Source: Acetobacter pasteurianus subsp. pasteurianus LMG 1262 = NBRC 106471
Lineage (GTDB): Bacteria > Pseudomonadota > Alphaproteobacteria > Acetobacterales > Acetobacteraceae
Assembly: GCF_000285275.1 (NCBI RefSeq)
Contig: NZ_CADO01000026.1
Coordinates: 53,841 to 117,840, forward strand
Direction of reading: 5' to 3'
Length of the DNA stretch: 64,000 bases
Below the pieces are notes generated by a model. The model saw only the letters and a list, made by a program, of their open reading frames with translations, did not search any database and had not been told where the DNA came from. Of this stretch, positions 19,496 through 28,664 are shown one piece after another. Position numbers and translations under genes: made by a program. The stretch's first letter is position 1, and each line of letters begins with the position of its first letter.

Positions 19496-20608
19496 ATGAT
19501 GATACACGATTACCTGCGTACACTGCTTTCCTTCGTTTTCGTGCTGGGTGTGTTGGTGAGCTTTCACGAACTTGGCCACTATCTGGCGGCCAAGTGGCGC
19601 GGCGTGCATGTGGAGGTGTTCTCGCTCGGGTTTGGCCCGGCCTTGTTCCGCTGGCGCGATAAATCTGGCACGGAATGGCGTGTCTGCCCCATCCCCTTGG
19701 GTGGTTACGTACGCCCCCACGGGTTTGAAGACCCCGAAGATGCCACGCCAGAGCAAAAGGCGGCGTGGATTAAGGGCCGCACCTTCCACGATAAATCGGT
19801 TTTCTCCCGCGCCATCGTTATTCTGGCGGGGCCGATTTTTAACTTCATTCTGGCCTTTGTGCTGTTTGCGCTGCTGTTTGCCACAACGGGCCAACCGCAT
19901 GTGCGTGATCAGATTGCAACCGTCATGCCAAATGGTGCGGCGGCTGTGGCTGGCGTGCAACAGGGCGATGTCATTCAGCGTATCGGCAGCCACGATGTAA
20001 CGGGTGTGGAGGATATTCAGGCCACCATTTCCACGCAGGCTGGCGCACAAACCACGCTGACCGTCAAACGCGGCGAACAGAGCGTGACGTTGCCGATCAC
20101 CATCGGCAAGGCCCCGGATTCGACTTCCCAAAAACCGCATGGCCAGCTTGGCATTATTTTTGCCACGGAAGTGGGCAAGCCACTGCCATTTCCGCAGGCT
20201 GTTGTGGCGGGGGGGGAAGCCACGTGGAACGCCAGCGTGCAAACGCTGGATGGCGTGTGGCAGATTCTCTCTGGCCAGCATACAGCCAAAGATTTGGGCG
20301 GTCCGCTCAAGATTGCGCAACTTTCCGGGCAGGTGGCGCAGTATGGGTTTGCCAGCCTGTTGTCCTTTATGGCGCTGCTTTCTGTTAACCTTGGGCTGAT
20401 TAATCTCTTCCCCGTGCCGCTTCTTGATGGTGGACGTCTGGTTTTTTATGCCATAGAGGCAATAAGAGGCCGCCCGGTTTCCAAGCGGGTGCAAGAGATC
20501 AGTTTTCAGGTTGGATTTGCATTGCTTGCAGGCCTGTTCCTGTTCTCCACGTTCAATGACCTTTCAGGTTTTGGCCTGTTCAGGTGGATTGCTTCGCTTG
20601 TAGGATGA
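19496..20608 (+). CDS. rseP: RIP metalloprotease RseP (site-2 protease family)
   Basis: A 370-residue intramembrane zinc protease acting in envelope stress signalling and signal-peptide clearance. The HELGH motif lies at about residues 24-28 in the first membrane segment. A PDZ domain is at about 130-210, and the second metal site is in INLFPVPLLDGG near the C-terminus. Two ATG codons (19496, 19499) are possible starts. It precedes bamA, the conserved order. Confidence 0.95.
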   Translation: MMIHDYLRTLLSFVFVLGVLVSFHELGHYLAAKWRGVHVEVFSLGFGPALFRWRDKSGTEWRVCPIPLGGYVRPHGFEDPEDATPEQKAAWIKGRTFHDKSVFSRAIVILAGPIFNFILAFVLFALLFATTGQPHVRDQIATVMPNGAAAVAGVQQGDVIQRIGSHDVTGVEDIQATISTQAGAQTTLTVKRGEQSVTLPITIGKAPDSTSQKPHGQLGIIFATEVGKPLPFPQAVVAGGEATWNASVQTLDGVWQILSGQHTAKDLGGPLKIAQLSGQVAQYGFASLLSFMALLSVNLGLINLFPVPLLDGGRLVFYAIEAIRGRPVSKRVQEISFQVGFALLAGLFLFSTFNDLSGFGLFRWIASLVG

Positions 20609-20693
20609 ATGACGGCGGGAACAGGAAGGGAAGTGCTTGCGTGACAGGGGTGATTTCGGATACCTCCCGTTGCGGGCGGAATGAGAACGGAAG

Positions 20694-23198
20694 ATGGGCT
20701 TTCGTACGAAAAGCGACCCGGATGGAAGGAAGCAGATCTTGACGGGTAAGCGTTCAGCCCTGTTCGTTTCTGTCTGTGTGCTACCTTTTGTGATGGTGGA
20801 TGGCAGACAGGCATCCGCCGCATCAACAGAAGGTACAAGTGCTGCCGCACCAGCGGCAGTGGTGGCGCCATCCCGCGCTATACATGCGCGCACGCCGCGC
20901 ATTTCCGAATCCACATCATCTGTTGCGCCTACGGGCGGATATATTGAAGATATCCGGGTATCGGGTAACACCCGTATCGAAACCAACACCGTGCTGTCCT
21001 ACATGGTTGCACGTGTGGGGGACCCGTTCAGCCAGGATGATCTGGACCGTTCGCTCAAGACCCTTTACGCCACCGGCCTGTTCAAGGACGTAACGCTGCG
21101 GCGTGATGGCAACATCCTTCTGGTGCGCCTGAAGGAAAACCCCATCGTCAACCGTATCGTGTTCGAGGGGAACCACGCGGCCAAGGATGAAGACCTGCGC
21201 AAGGTGCTGGCGCTACGCCCGCGTGCGGTGTTCTCGGCCGAAACCACGGCGGATGACCGCCAGCGCATTCTGGAAGTGTATGCCCAGAAGGCCCGCTTTG
21301 CGGCTGTGGTCACACCCCAGATTATCAAGCTGGCCCATAACCGTGTGGATGTGGTTTTCCAGATTAACGAAGGGCCGCAGACACTCATCAGCAAGATCGC
21401 GTTTGTGGGCAACAAGGCTTACAGCGAATCCAGTCTGGCGGGTGTTGTTTCCTCCAAGGAAACAGCTTGGTACCACTTCCTGTCCTCATCCGATGAGTAC
21501 AACCCCGAACGTATTAAATACGATGCGGAATTGCTGCGCCGGTTTTACCTGCGCAACGGGTTTGTGGATTTTCAGATCAAGGACGTAAAAGGCGAGCTCT
21601 CGCCGGATCGGAAGTCCTTCTACGTCACCTTCACCATGGATGAAGGTGTGCGCTACCGTTTGGGTAAGGTGGATATCCGCTCCAGCTTGCGCCATGTGCC
21701 GGCTAAATCTCTGCGTAAGTATGTCGAGCTGTTCCCGCACCAGTGGTACGATGGCAAGGCCGTGCAGGATAACGCCACGGATATGGAGGAAATCCTTCAG
21801 GCCGAAGGGCATCCGTTTACGCAGGTACGCCCCACCATTGCCCGCAATCCGGAAAAGCGGATTGTAAACCTGCTGTTTGATGTGAGCGAAGGCCCGCGCC
21901 ATTACGTTGAGCGTATTGACGTGAACGGCAACACTATCACGCAGGATAACGTGGTGCGCCGCCAGTTGCCGTTTGCTGAGGGTGACCCCTACACAACCAG
22001 CTACAAGAAGTACGCCAAGGAAGCGGTGCAGGATCTGGGCTTCTTCAAGAGCGTGGATGTATCCACCTCCCAAGGCTCTGCGCCTGATCGCACCAATGTG
22101 GCTGTTAACGTGGTGGAAAAACCCACTGGCGAATTCTCGCTGGGTGGTGGTTACTCCACCGACGTGGGCGTGATCGGTAACGTCGGGCTGAAACAGCATA
22201 ACCTGTTGGGCACCGGGGTTGATGCCGGGTTCTCCGGTACGGTTTCGCAGTGGCAGAAGCAGGCAGATATCTCCATCACCAACCCTGCATTCATGGGGCG
22301 CAACCTTGTTGCCGGTGCGGATATCTTCTTTGTTGAAAACAACTACCAGACCTATCAGAACTATTCTGAAGGCCGCTACGGTATCACCCTGCGTATGGGG
22401 TATTCGTACAACCGCTACCTGTCCCAGTCCTGGAACTACAGCCTGATTCGCCGTTGGGTGGGTGATACGTGGGATCAGTCCTCCTACTACGTGCTGGACC
22501 AGAAGGGTAAGTCTCTGCTCTCGCAGATCGGCACAACCCTTATGTATGATACGCGTGATAACCGCATGGCGCCGCATAGTGGGTACTATGTGTCTGTAGG
22601 TGGTGACTTTGCCGGTATTGGCGGCGATGAAAAATACGTCCGCGGCAAGGTTAACGGTGCGTATTATGTGCCGTTGGATGATATCACCAACAGCCATAGC
22701 TGGACGTTCATGGTGCGCGGTGGTGCCGGGTACATGGCCGACTGGGGCAATGGCCGCCACGATATTATCGATAACTTCTATCTGGGTGGTAACAACCTAC
22801 GCGGCTTCCTGGATGGTGGTGCAGGCCCGCGTAGTGTGGGTATCCTGAACCATTCCTCCGAAGATCTGTTGGGTGGGCGCTTTATGTATAACGCTTCCGC
22901 CCAGCTTAACTTCCCTATTCCGTTCCTGTCTGACATGGGTATTGGCGGACGTGCGTTTGTGGATACCGGGAGTGTCGCTGGTTTGCGTGTGAAGCGCCTT
23001 TATACAAGCAAGGCGAATGATGGTATCTATTACACGCCCATCAGCGGTGATACGTTGCGCCCACGTGTAAGTGCTGGTGCTGGTTTTTCATGGAAAAGTC
23101 CGTTTGGTCTGCTGAACATCGATCTGGGTGTGCCCGTTATGCGGAGCCATAATGACCGCACGCAGCTCCTTCGCTTTGGCTTCGGCCAGCAATTCTGA
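20694..23198 (+). CDS. bamA: Outer membrane protein assembly factor BamA
   Basis: An 834-residue essential outer-membrane insertase. A signal-like N-terminus (SALFVSVCVLPFVMV, later ASA) is followed by five POTRA repeats over roughly residues 80-430 (starting IEDIRVSGNTRIETNTV) and a C-terminal 16-strand barrel ending in FGFGQQF, with the terminal Phe typical of outer-membrane proteins. The chaperone gene ompH starts 4 bp after the stop. Confidence 0.96.
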   Translation: MGFRTKSDPDGRKQILTGKRSALFVSVCVLPFVMVDGRQASAASTEGTSAAAPAAVVAPSRAIHARTPRISESTSSVAPTGGYIEDIRVSGNTRIETNTVLSYMVARVGDPFSQDDLDRSLKTLYATGLFKDVTLRRDGNILLVRLKENPIVNRIVFEGNHAAKDEDLRKVLALRPRAVFSAETTADDRQRILEVYAQKARFAAVVTPQIIKLAHNRVDVVFQINEGPQTLISKIAFVGNKAYSESSLAGVVSSKETAWYHFLSSSDEYNPERIKYDAELLRRFYLRNGFVDFQIKDVKGELSPDRKSFYVTFTMDEGVRYRLGKVDIRSSLRHVPAKSLRKYVELFPHQWYDGKAVQDNATDMEEILQAEGHPFTQVRPTIARNPEKRIVNLLFDVSEGPRHYVERIDVNGNTITQDNVVRRQLPFAEGDPYTTSYKKYAKEAVQDLGFFKSVDVSTSQGSAPDRTNVAVNVVEKPTGEFSLGGGYSTDVGVIGNVGLKQHNLLGTGVDAGFSGTVSQWQKQADISITNPAFMGRNLVAGADIFFVENNYQTYQNYSEGRYGITLRMGYSYNRYLSQSWNYSLIRRWVGDTWDQSSYYVLDQKGKSLLSQIGTTLMYDTRDNRMAPHSGYYVSVGGDFAGIGGDEKYVRGKVNGAYYVPLDDITNSHSWTFMVRGGAGYMADWGNGRHDIIDNFYLGGNNLRGFLDGGAGPRSVGILNHSSEDLLGGRFMYNASAQLNFPIPFLSDMGIGGRAFVDTGSVAGLRVKRLYTSKANDGIYYTPISGDTLRPRVSAGAGFSWKSPFGLLNIDLGVPVMRSHNDRTQLLRFGFGQQF

Positions 23199-23202
23199 GG
23201 TA

Positions 23203-24075
23203 ATGATGCGTTTTTCCACCAGAACTGCCCTGCTGGGGGCTGTTGTCCTGTCTTTCTCATCCGCACTTGTGCCATCTGCACAGGCGCAGAATGGGGGCGG
23301 GTGGTTTGTGCCCAAAACCCAGCAGCCTGCCGCGCAGGCTCCGGCACAGCATCCGGCTGCGGCTCGTCGCGCCCCGGCTCCGGTGCAGTTGCCCGCACCG
23401 CCGGCTGATAGCCAGGAAGCAGATCAGGCTCCGCCCGTACTGCCGCTGCCGCCTATTCCATCTGCGCCAGAAGTTGCCAAGGAAGCTCCGCCACCCACAA
23501 CCGTTATTGGTGTGATCAGCGTTGGTGGCGTTATGCGTCAGTCTTCCGCAGCCATGCAGGTTGAGCGTACTCTGGGTGGCCGCCGTGATGAACTGGCGCA
23601 GGACCTCCAGAAGGAACAGGCTGGCTGGCGTGATGAGCAGCAGAAGCTGCAGGCACAGGCCAAGTCTCTGACATCCGAACAGATTCAGACGCGTGAACGC
23701 AGCCTTCAGGCCCGCGTGATGAAAGCCCAGCGTGATTTCCGTAACCGCAACCGCATCATTCAGGAAGCGGCGCAGGTTTCTCTGGGCCAGATCGAACGTG
23801 AACTGGTGCAGGTTATCCAGAAAGTGGCCGCTGCACATGGCATGAACCTTGTTCTGCACAGCGAACAGGTGGCCCTGCATGTTGATGGGCAGGATATCAC
23901 CAACGAAGTGGCCGTGCAGCTGAACAAGATTCTGCCGTCCGTGTTCATTCCGGAAGCCAATGTTGATCCGGAAGAACTGGCAAAATCTGGCAAGATGCCC
24001 ACAACGGCTGATGCAGATCAGGGCCCGCGCACAGGCCCAGCCCCAGTGGTGGCACCGGCAGCCGGGCAGCAGTAA
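23203..24075 (+). CDS. OmpH/Skp-family periplasmic chaperone with Pro/Ala-rich linker
   Basis: A 290-residue protein with a signal peptide (cleavage near AQA, residue 29). A Pro/Ala/Gln-rich linker spans about 36-98 and is followed by a Skp/OmpH domain: VIGVISVGGVMRQS, then charged coiled-coil helices rich in Gln and Glu (about 115-200) and the strand VLHSEQVALHVDG. Skp holds unfolded outer-membrane proteins on the way to BamA. The linker makes it much longer than the usual 160-200 residues. Start codons at 23203 and 23206 follow GAGG. Confidence 0.88.
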   Translation: MMRFSTRTALLGAVVLSFSSALVPSAQAQNGGGWFVPKTQQPAAQAPAQHPAAARRAPAPVQLPAPPADSQEADQAPPVLPLPPIPSAPEVAKEAPPPTTVIGVISVGGVMRQSSAAMQVERTLGGRRDELAQDLQKEQAGWRDEQQKLQAQAKSLTSEQIQTRERSLQARVMKAQRDFRNRNRIIQEAAQVSLGQIERELVQVIQKVAAAHGMNLVLHSEQVALHVDGQDITNEVAVQLNKILPSVFIPEANVDPEELAKSGKMPTTADADQGPRTGPAPVVAPAAGQQ

Positions 24076-24077
24076 TC

Positions 24078-25163
24078 GTGGCTGAGGGTACAACATTTTC
24101 CGGGCCGGCAGACCCGCGCTTTTTCACCCGTGCGGGGCCGTTTGACGCGGCCACGCTGGCTGAAACCGCAGGGGCGGAACTGGTGCTGCCCAAAGCTGGC
24201 GCAGTGCCAGAAGAAGGCTTTGTGGGTATTGCGCCTTTGCAGGCCGCAGGCCCGCGTGATGTCAGCTTTCTGGATAACCGTCGGTATGCTCCTTTGCTGG
24301 AGCAAACCAAGGCTGGGCTGGTTATTGTTGCACCCGCTTTTGCAGATAAGGTGCCTGCCGGATGTGCCGCACTGGTAACGGCTGCGCCTTATCTGGCGTG
24401 GTCTCGTGTTGCACGGCTGTTTCATCCGCGGGTGCCAGCGCGTGCAGGTGTGCATCCTTCTGCATGTATTGACCCAACAGCCAGCATAGACCCCACGGCA
24501 GAAATTGGGCCGTTTGTGGTGGTTGGGGCCAAGGCAGAAATTGGGCCGGGCTGTATTATTGGCTCCCACGCAGTGGTGGGTGATGGTGTGCAGCTTGCGC
24601 AGGATTGCCGTATTGGCAGCCATGTCACGCTTTCTCATGCAGTGTTGGGTGAGCGGGTTATTATTCTGCCCGGTTCACGCATTGGGCAGGATGGGTTTGG
24701 TTTTGCGGTTGGCCCGCAGGGGTTTGAAACCGTGCCACAGCTTGGCCGCGTGGTGCTGGAAAACGACGTAGAGATTGGTGCCAACAGCACAATTGACCGT
24801 GGTTCGGTGAATGATACGGTTATTGGTGCAGGATCACGTCTCGACAATCTGGTGCAGATCGGTCACAACGCCCGTCTGGGGCGGTGTTGTATTGTGGTTT
24901 CGCAGGCCGGGATCTCTGGCTCCACCGTGCTGGAAGATTATGTAACGATTGCCGCGCAGGCTGGCCTTATCGGCCATATCCGCATTGGCGCAAAGGCGCG
25001 TATTGGCGCGCAATGTGGCGTAATGTCGGATATAGAAGGCGGCGCGGATGTAATTGGCAGCCCGGCTATGCCGTTCAGGGAGTTTTTCCGGAACGTGGCG
25101 GTATTGCGCAAGCTGGCAAAAAAAGCGTCTGGATCGGCCAAGAACGGTTCGGACAAGGGATAA
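24078..25163 (+). CDS. lpxD: UDP-3-O-(3-hydroxyacyl)glucosamine N-acyltransferase
   Basis: A 361-residue left-handed beta-helix acyltransferase, third step of lipid A synthesis. An N-terminal uridine-binding domain is followed by many hexapeptide repeats (IDPTAEIGP-like units) from about residue 125. The catalytic His is probably in LVQIGHNARLG. It starts at a GTG two bases after ompH and is part of the lpxD-fabZ-lpxA-lpxI block. Confidence 0.95.
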   Translation: MAEGTTFSGPADPRFFTRAGPFDAATLAETAGAELVLPKAGAVPEEGFVGIAPLQAAGPRDVSFLDNRRYAPLLEQTKAGLVIVAPAFADKVPAGCAALVTAAPYLAWSRVARLFHPRVPARAGVHPSACIDPTASIDPTAEIGPFVVVGAKAEIGPGCIIGSHAVVGDGVQLAQDCRIGSHVTLSHAVLGERVIILPGSRIGQDGFGFAVGPQGFETVPQLGRVVLENDVEIGANSTIDRGSVNDTVIGAGSRLDNLVQIGHNARLGRCCIVVSQAGISGSTVLEDYVTIAAQAGLIGHIRIGAKARIGAQCGVMSDIEGGADVIGSPAMPFREFFRNVAVLRKLAKKASGSAKNGSDKG

Positions 25164-25210
25164 ACTAAGGTCGGTGCTTGGTAACCGGCGCAAAGGGTGG
25201 TTTCGGGGAC

Positions 25211-25687
25211 GTGGAGACGAAACAAGAATCGCAGCAGGACGCTCAGACGATCGACAGAATTGACGTCAACCGTATCATGCAGGCGATTCCGCACAGATAT
25301 CCTTTTCTTCTGATCGACCGGATGGAAGATATCGTCCTGGGAGAAGAGGCAACAGGTATCAAGAATGTTTCGGTCAATGAACCATTCTTTCAGGGGCATT
25401 TTCCTGCACGCCCTGTTATGCCGGGTGTATTGCTGGTTGAAGCCATGGCGCAAACCGCAGCAACGCTGGTTGTGCTGACACTGGGTAAGGATTTTGAGGG
25501 CAAGCTGGTCTATTTCATGACCATTGAAGGCGCAAAGTTCCGCCGCCCGGTAGAACCGGGTGATCAGGTGCGCATTCATGTCGCCAAGGAACGCCACCGC
25601 TCCAATGTGTGGAAATTCCGTGGTGAAGCCCGCGTAGAAGGCACTGTGGTGGCGGAAGCCACATTCAGCGCCATGATTATGGGTTGA
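25211..25687 (+). CDS. fabZ: 3-hydroxyacyl-[acyl-carrier-protein] dehydratase FabZ
   Basis: About 158 residues, hot-dog fold, dehydrating 3-hydroxyacyl-ACP in fatty acid synthesis. Signatures: IPHRYPFLLIDR, FFQGHFPARPVMPGVL with the catalytic His, and LLVEAMAQTAA with the catalytic Glu. The GTG at 25211 has AAAGGGTGG about 10 bases upstream and gives a normal N-terminus; a TTG at 25178 is an alternative. FabZ and LpxA/LpxD compete for the same hydroxyacyl-ACP pool, which explains the linkage. Confidence 0.94.
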   Translation: METKQESQQDAQTIDRIDVNRIMQAIPHRYPFLLIDRMEDIVLGEEATGIKNVSVNEPFFQGHFPARPVMPGVLLVEAMAQTAATLVVLTLGKDFEGKLVYFMTIEGAKFRRPVEPGDQVRIHVAKERHRSNVWKFRGEARVEGTVVAEATFSAMIMG

Positions 25688-25817
25688 GAACCCGGCCTGT
25701 TCACATCATTCTGTTAAGGCAAGTCAGGTTTGCCCCTAAACTGCCCAGATTTTTTGCAAAAGGGTAAGGTTAGGGCAAATCTGCCCGGCCAACGGTGAAC
25801 GGAAATAAGGAACTGAA

Positions 25818-26678
25818 TTGGTGCACGCTGCAGAGGAAGCCAGATCAACCGTTGTCCACCCAACGGCTCTTGTTGCTCCCGGTGCGCGGCTTGGGCAGGG
25901 GGTGGTTATCGGCCCTTGGTGTTCTGTCGGGCCAGATGTCACGATTGAAGACGGGGTTGAGCTGATCTCTCATGTGGTGGTCGATGGCCACACACGTCTG
26001 GGGGCGGGTTCACGCTATTTTCCGTTTTGCACCGTGGGCATGGCCCCGCAGGATCTAAAGTATAAAGGTGAGCCAACCCGGTGCGAGATCGGGGCTGGCA
26101 CGGTGGTGCGTGAACACGTTACCATCCATCGTGGCACGGCCACGGGTTCTGGCCTAACCAAGGTTGGCCAGAATGTGCTGATCATGGCCAACGCCCACGT
26201 GGCGCATGATTGCGTGCTGGGTGACCGCGTTATTATCGTCAATAACGTGGTGATGGGCGGGCATGTCACCATTGAGGACGATGCTCGTATTATGGGTTCT
26301 GCCGCCATCCATCAGTTTGTCCGCATCGGGCATGCAGCCCTTGTAGGCGGTGTGGCTGGGGTAGAAGCCGATGTTATCCCTTACGGCAGTGTGCTGGGCA
26401 ACCGTGCGCGGCTGATTGGCCTGCATTGGATCTGGCTGCGCCGCAATGGTGTGCAGTCTGATGAAATTCACCGCATGCGTAAGGCGTTCCTCACGCTGTA
26501 CCCCAAAAACGGCAATGCGGAAGATCCTTTCTCCGTGCGTCTGGAGCGGGTGCGTACAGAGTTTGGTGATAACCCGCGTGTGCGCGAAATTCTGGACTTT
26601 ATAGATGCTCCAAGCCGGCGTGGCCTTGTGCGTCCCGCACGGCAGGATCTGGAGCGCGCAGAAACCGAGGGCGCGTGA
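25818..26678 (+). CDS. lpxA: Acyl-ACP--UDP-N-acetylglucosamine O-acyltransferase
   Basis: About 286 residues, beta-helix acyltransferase for the first step of lipid A synthesis. Hexapeptide repeats run from VHPTALVAPGA; the catalytic His is likely in NAHVAHDCVLG, and HRGTATGSG and LIGLHWIWLRRNG are family features. The start is TTG 25818 or GTG 25821, with AAGGA upstream. The 130-bp spacer from fabZ contains near-complementary arms (TTTGCCCCTAA near 25730, TTAGGGCAAA near 25770). The stop overlaps lpxI. Confidence 0.95.
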   Translation: MVHAAEEARSTVVHPTALVAPGARLGQGVVIGPWCSVGPDVTIEDGVELISHVVVDGHTRLGAGSRYFPFCTVGMAPQDLKYKGEPTRCEIGAGTVVREHVTIHRGTATGSGLTKVGQNVLIMANAHVAHDCVLGDRVIIVNNVVMGGHVTIEDDARIMGSAAIHQFVRIGHAALVGGVAGVEADVIPYGSVLGNRARLIGLHWIWLRRNGVQSDEIHRMRKAFLTLYPKNGNAEDPFSVRLERVRTEFGDNPRVREILDFIDAPSRRGLVRPARQDLERAETEGA

Positions 26679-27532
26679 GCACTCCCTCTGCTGTTGGTAT
26701 TCTTGCAGGCGGTGGCCCTCTGCCGGGCAGAGTGGCAGAAGCGGCAGCCGCAGCAGGGCGGCCCGTTTTTATTCTCGGGTTTGAAGGTTTTGCCGAACCC
26801 GAAGTGATAGGCCCCTGGCCGCACGAATTTGTCCGGCTGGGAGCAGCCGGGCGTATGCTCTCCCTTTTACGGCAACATAATTGTTCGGATCTGGTGCTTA
26901 TCGGGCCAATCCGCCGGCCATCCTTGCGCAATCTGCGGCCAGATGCCGAGGGTGCGCGCATTATGGCGCGCTTGGGCCGTGCTCTGTTTGCCGGGGATGA
27001 TGGCTTGCTGGGTGCGCTTGTGCGTATTCTGGGTGAGGAAGGCTTTCACATTCGTGGGGCGCATGAATTTCTTACGCAGGCTGTGGCGCAACCGGGCGTG
27101 CTGGGGCGCGTGCAGCCAGATACGCAGGCGCAGGCCGATATTCAGCGCGGCATAACCGTGGTGCAGGCGCTGGGGCGGCTGGACATAGGGCAGGGTTGCG
27201 TGGTGCAAAATGGCGTGGTGCTGACTGTGGAAGCCATGGAAGGCACAGACCGCATGCTGGCCCGCGCAGGAGAATGCAGGCAGCCGGGTGAAGGCGGTGT
27301 TCTGGTAAAAATGCTCAAGCCGGGGCAGGAAAAACGGGCAGATATGCCCACAATAGGGCCTGTAACGGTGCAGAATGCTCATGCGGCAGGCCTGCGTGGT
27401 GTTGCGTTTGAGGCCGCCCACACACTGCTGACAGACAGGCAGCGCTGTATAGAGGAAGCAGACCGGCTGGGCCTGTTTCTTCTGGCTTTTGATCCTGTTG
27501 AAGGTGCAGGAACAAGCACAGCGCCCGCCTGA
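26675..27532 (+). CDS. lpxI: UDP-2,3-diacylglucosamine pyrophosphatase LpxI
   Basis: A 285-residue DUF1009/LpxI protein that hydrolyses UDP-diacylglucosamine to lipid X. It replaces the unrelated LpxH in Alphaproteobacteria. Seen: VGILAGGGPLPGRVAEAA at the start, DLVLIGPIRRPS, and TVEAMEGTDRML in the C-terminal catalytic domain. It starts at a GTG overlapping the lpxA stop (GTGA). lpxB, often the next gene, is not in this window. Confidence 0.93.
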   Translation: MSTPSAVGILAGGGPLPGRVAEAAAAAGRPVFILGFEGFAEPEVIGPWPHEFVRLGAAGRMLSLLRQHNCSDLVLIGPIRRPSLRNLRPDAEGARIMARLGRALFAGDDGLLGALVRILGEEGFHIRGAHEFLTQAVAQPGVLGRVQPDTQAQADIQRGITVVQALGRLDIGQGCVVQNGVVLTVEAMEGTDRMLARAGECRQPGEGGVLVKMLKPGQEKRADMPTIGPVTVQNAHAAGLRGVAFEAAHTLLTDRQRCIEEADRLGLFLLAFDPVEGAGTSTAPA

Positions 27533-27556
27533 TACTTCAAAATAAGGAGCAAACAG

Positions 27557-27949
27557 ATGGCAAGTTTTCTGCACACCATGGTGCGAGTGCGCAATCTGGA
27601 AAAAAGTCTGGCGTTTTATAAGCTGCTGGGCATGCATGAACTCCGCCGGCGCGAGGTGCCAGAAGGGCGTTATACGCTGGTGTTTATTGGCTATGCAGAT
27701 AACGCCGCCGGACAGGCCGAAATTGAGCTGACCTATAACTGGGGCGAAGATGACGGCTATGAACTGGGCACCGGGTTTGGCCATTTTGCTGTAGGCGTGC
27801 CCAATGTGGCGGAAATGGTTGCGCGCGTGCGGGCCGGTGGTGGCAAGGTGACGCGAGAAGCCGGGCCAGTAAAATTTGGCACCACCGTGATTGCCTTTGT
27901 TGAAGACCCCGATGGCTATAAGGTCGAGCTGATCGAACGCGCTGAATAA
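27557..27949 (+). CDS. gloA: Lactoylglutathione lyase (glyoxalase I)
   Basis: A 130-residue vicinal-oxygen-chelate enzyme detoxifying methylglyoxal-glutathione hemithioacetal. It is close to the E. coli enzyme throughout. Metal ligands are likely His6, Glu in AEIELTYNW, His in GFGHFAVGV and Glu in [15 protein letters not shown] precedes the ATG. It follows lpxI by 24 bp and may share its transcript, though the functions are unrelated. Confidence 0.95.
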   Translation: MASFLHTMVRVRNLEKSLAFYKLLGMHELRRREVPEGRYTLVFIGYADNAAGQAEIELTYNWGEDDGYELGTGFGHFAVGVPNVAEMVARVRAGGGKVTREAGPVKFGTTVIAFVEDPDGYKVELIERAE

Positions 27950-27956
27950 AGGCTGT

Positions 27957-28343
27957 TCAGCTTTGCGGGCGCTGCTTTAGGCGTGCAGTCAGGCGGTCTA
28001 GCGAATCATTAATGGTTTTGGCGGCCTTCTGCACGGCTGGGTCGGCAGAGGTATCAAGCTGCTCTGCTGCCAGCATGGCGGGGGAGACAATGCCCCGAAT
28101 ATCGTGCCGCAGTTTAGAATCCGCTGTAGGGGCAGGTGCTTGAGGTGCAGCTACCGGAGCAGGTGCCGCTGCATGATGAGGTTGAAGCTTGATGCCCAGC
28201 CATGCGCCCAAAGCTGCGGCGCATATAATTGGCCCTAACGCAGCGGGGAAGGAAAGCCCCAGCACTCCGGCCAGCACAGCACCCGCTACAGGTAGGCAGA
28301 AAATAACGGCTGCGGCACGGATAGGAAAGGGCATGTTGTTCAT
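27957..28343 (-). CDS. Small membrane protein with a histidine-kinase-like dimerisation segment
   Basis: A 128-residue protein. Two hydrophobic segments (about 8-30 and 33-52) form a hairpin, then a Pro/Ala linker (about 57-74). A helical tail follows with LRHDIRG (His80), MLAAEQL and INDSLDRLTARL. This tail resembles the H-box and second helix of histidine-kinase HisKA domains, but no ATPase domain follows. It may be a phosphotransfer or kinase-dimerising partner, or the likeness may be chance. ATG at 28343 is chosen for its GGAG at 6 bp; an in-frame ATG at 28355 is possible. Convergent with gloA, divergent from rpmH. Confidence 0.65.
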   Translation of the reverse strand: MNNMPFPIRAAAVIFCLPVAGAVLAGVLGLSFPAALGPIICAAALGAWLGIKLQPHHAAAPAPVAAPQAPAPTADSKLRHDIRGIVSPAMLAAEQLDTSADPAVQKAAKTINDSLDRLTARLKQRPQS

Positions 28344-28405
28344 GTTTTTCTCCATCTTGCGGGGGATTCTGCCGCAAGGCTGCATTCACGACTCTACGGT
28401 ATAGA

Positions 28406-28434
28406 TTGACGGTTCCTTATCTGAACTCTATAAG
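28406..28434 (+). promoter_or_regulatory. Sigma70-type promoter of rpmH
   Basis: TTGACG (28406-28411), a 17-bp spacer and TATAAG (28429-28434), about 70 bp before the rpmH start. One of the best promoter matches in the window, in the expected place for a highly expressed ribosomal protein gene. Confidence 0.65.
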
Positions 28435-28506
28435 CCGCAGCTTCAAGAGGCGTGGTCTTTAACAGGCCACCGGATAACCGTATTCAAATAGTAAGGGAGT
28501 GCCGCC

Positions 28507-28641
28507 ATGAAGCGCACTTATCAACCGTCCCGGCTGGTTCGCAAGCGTCGTCACGGGTTCCGCGCGCGTATGGCAACCGTTGGTGGCCGCAAGATCATTG
28601 GCAACCGTCGTTCCAAAGGCCGTAAGCGCCTTTCCGCGTAA
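28507..28641 (+). CDS. rpmH: 50S ribosomal protein L34
   Basis: A 44-residue, very basic protein with the full L34 signature: MKRTYQPS at the start, [10 protein letters not shown] in the middle and [11 protein letters not shown] at the end. A ribosome binding site (AAGGGAG) lies upstream. First gene of the rpmH-rnpA-yidC-engB cluster, with a strong promoter in front. Confidence 0.97.
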   Translation: MKRTYQPSRLVRKRRHGFRARMATVGGRKIIGNRRSKGRKRLSA

Positions 28642-28664
28642 GAACTGCCCGGCAGTCCGGCTTG

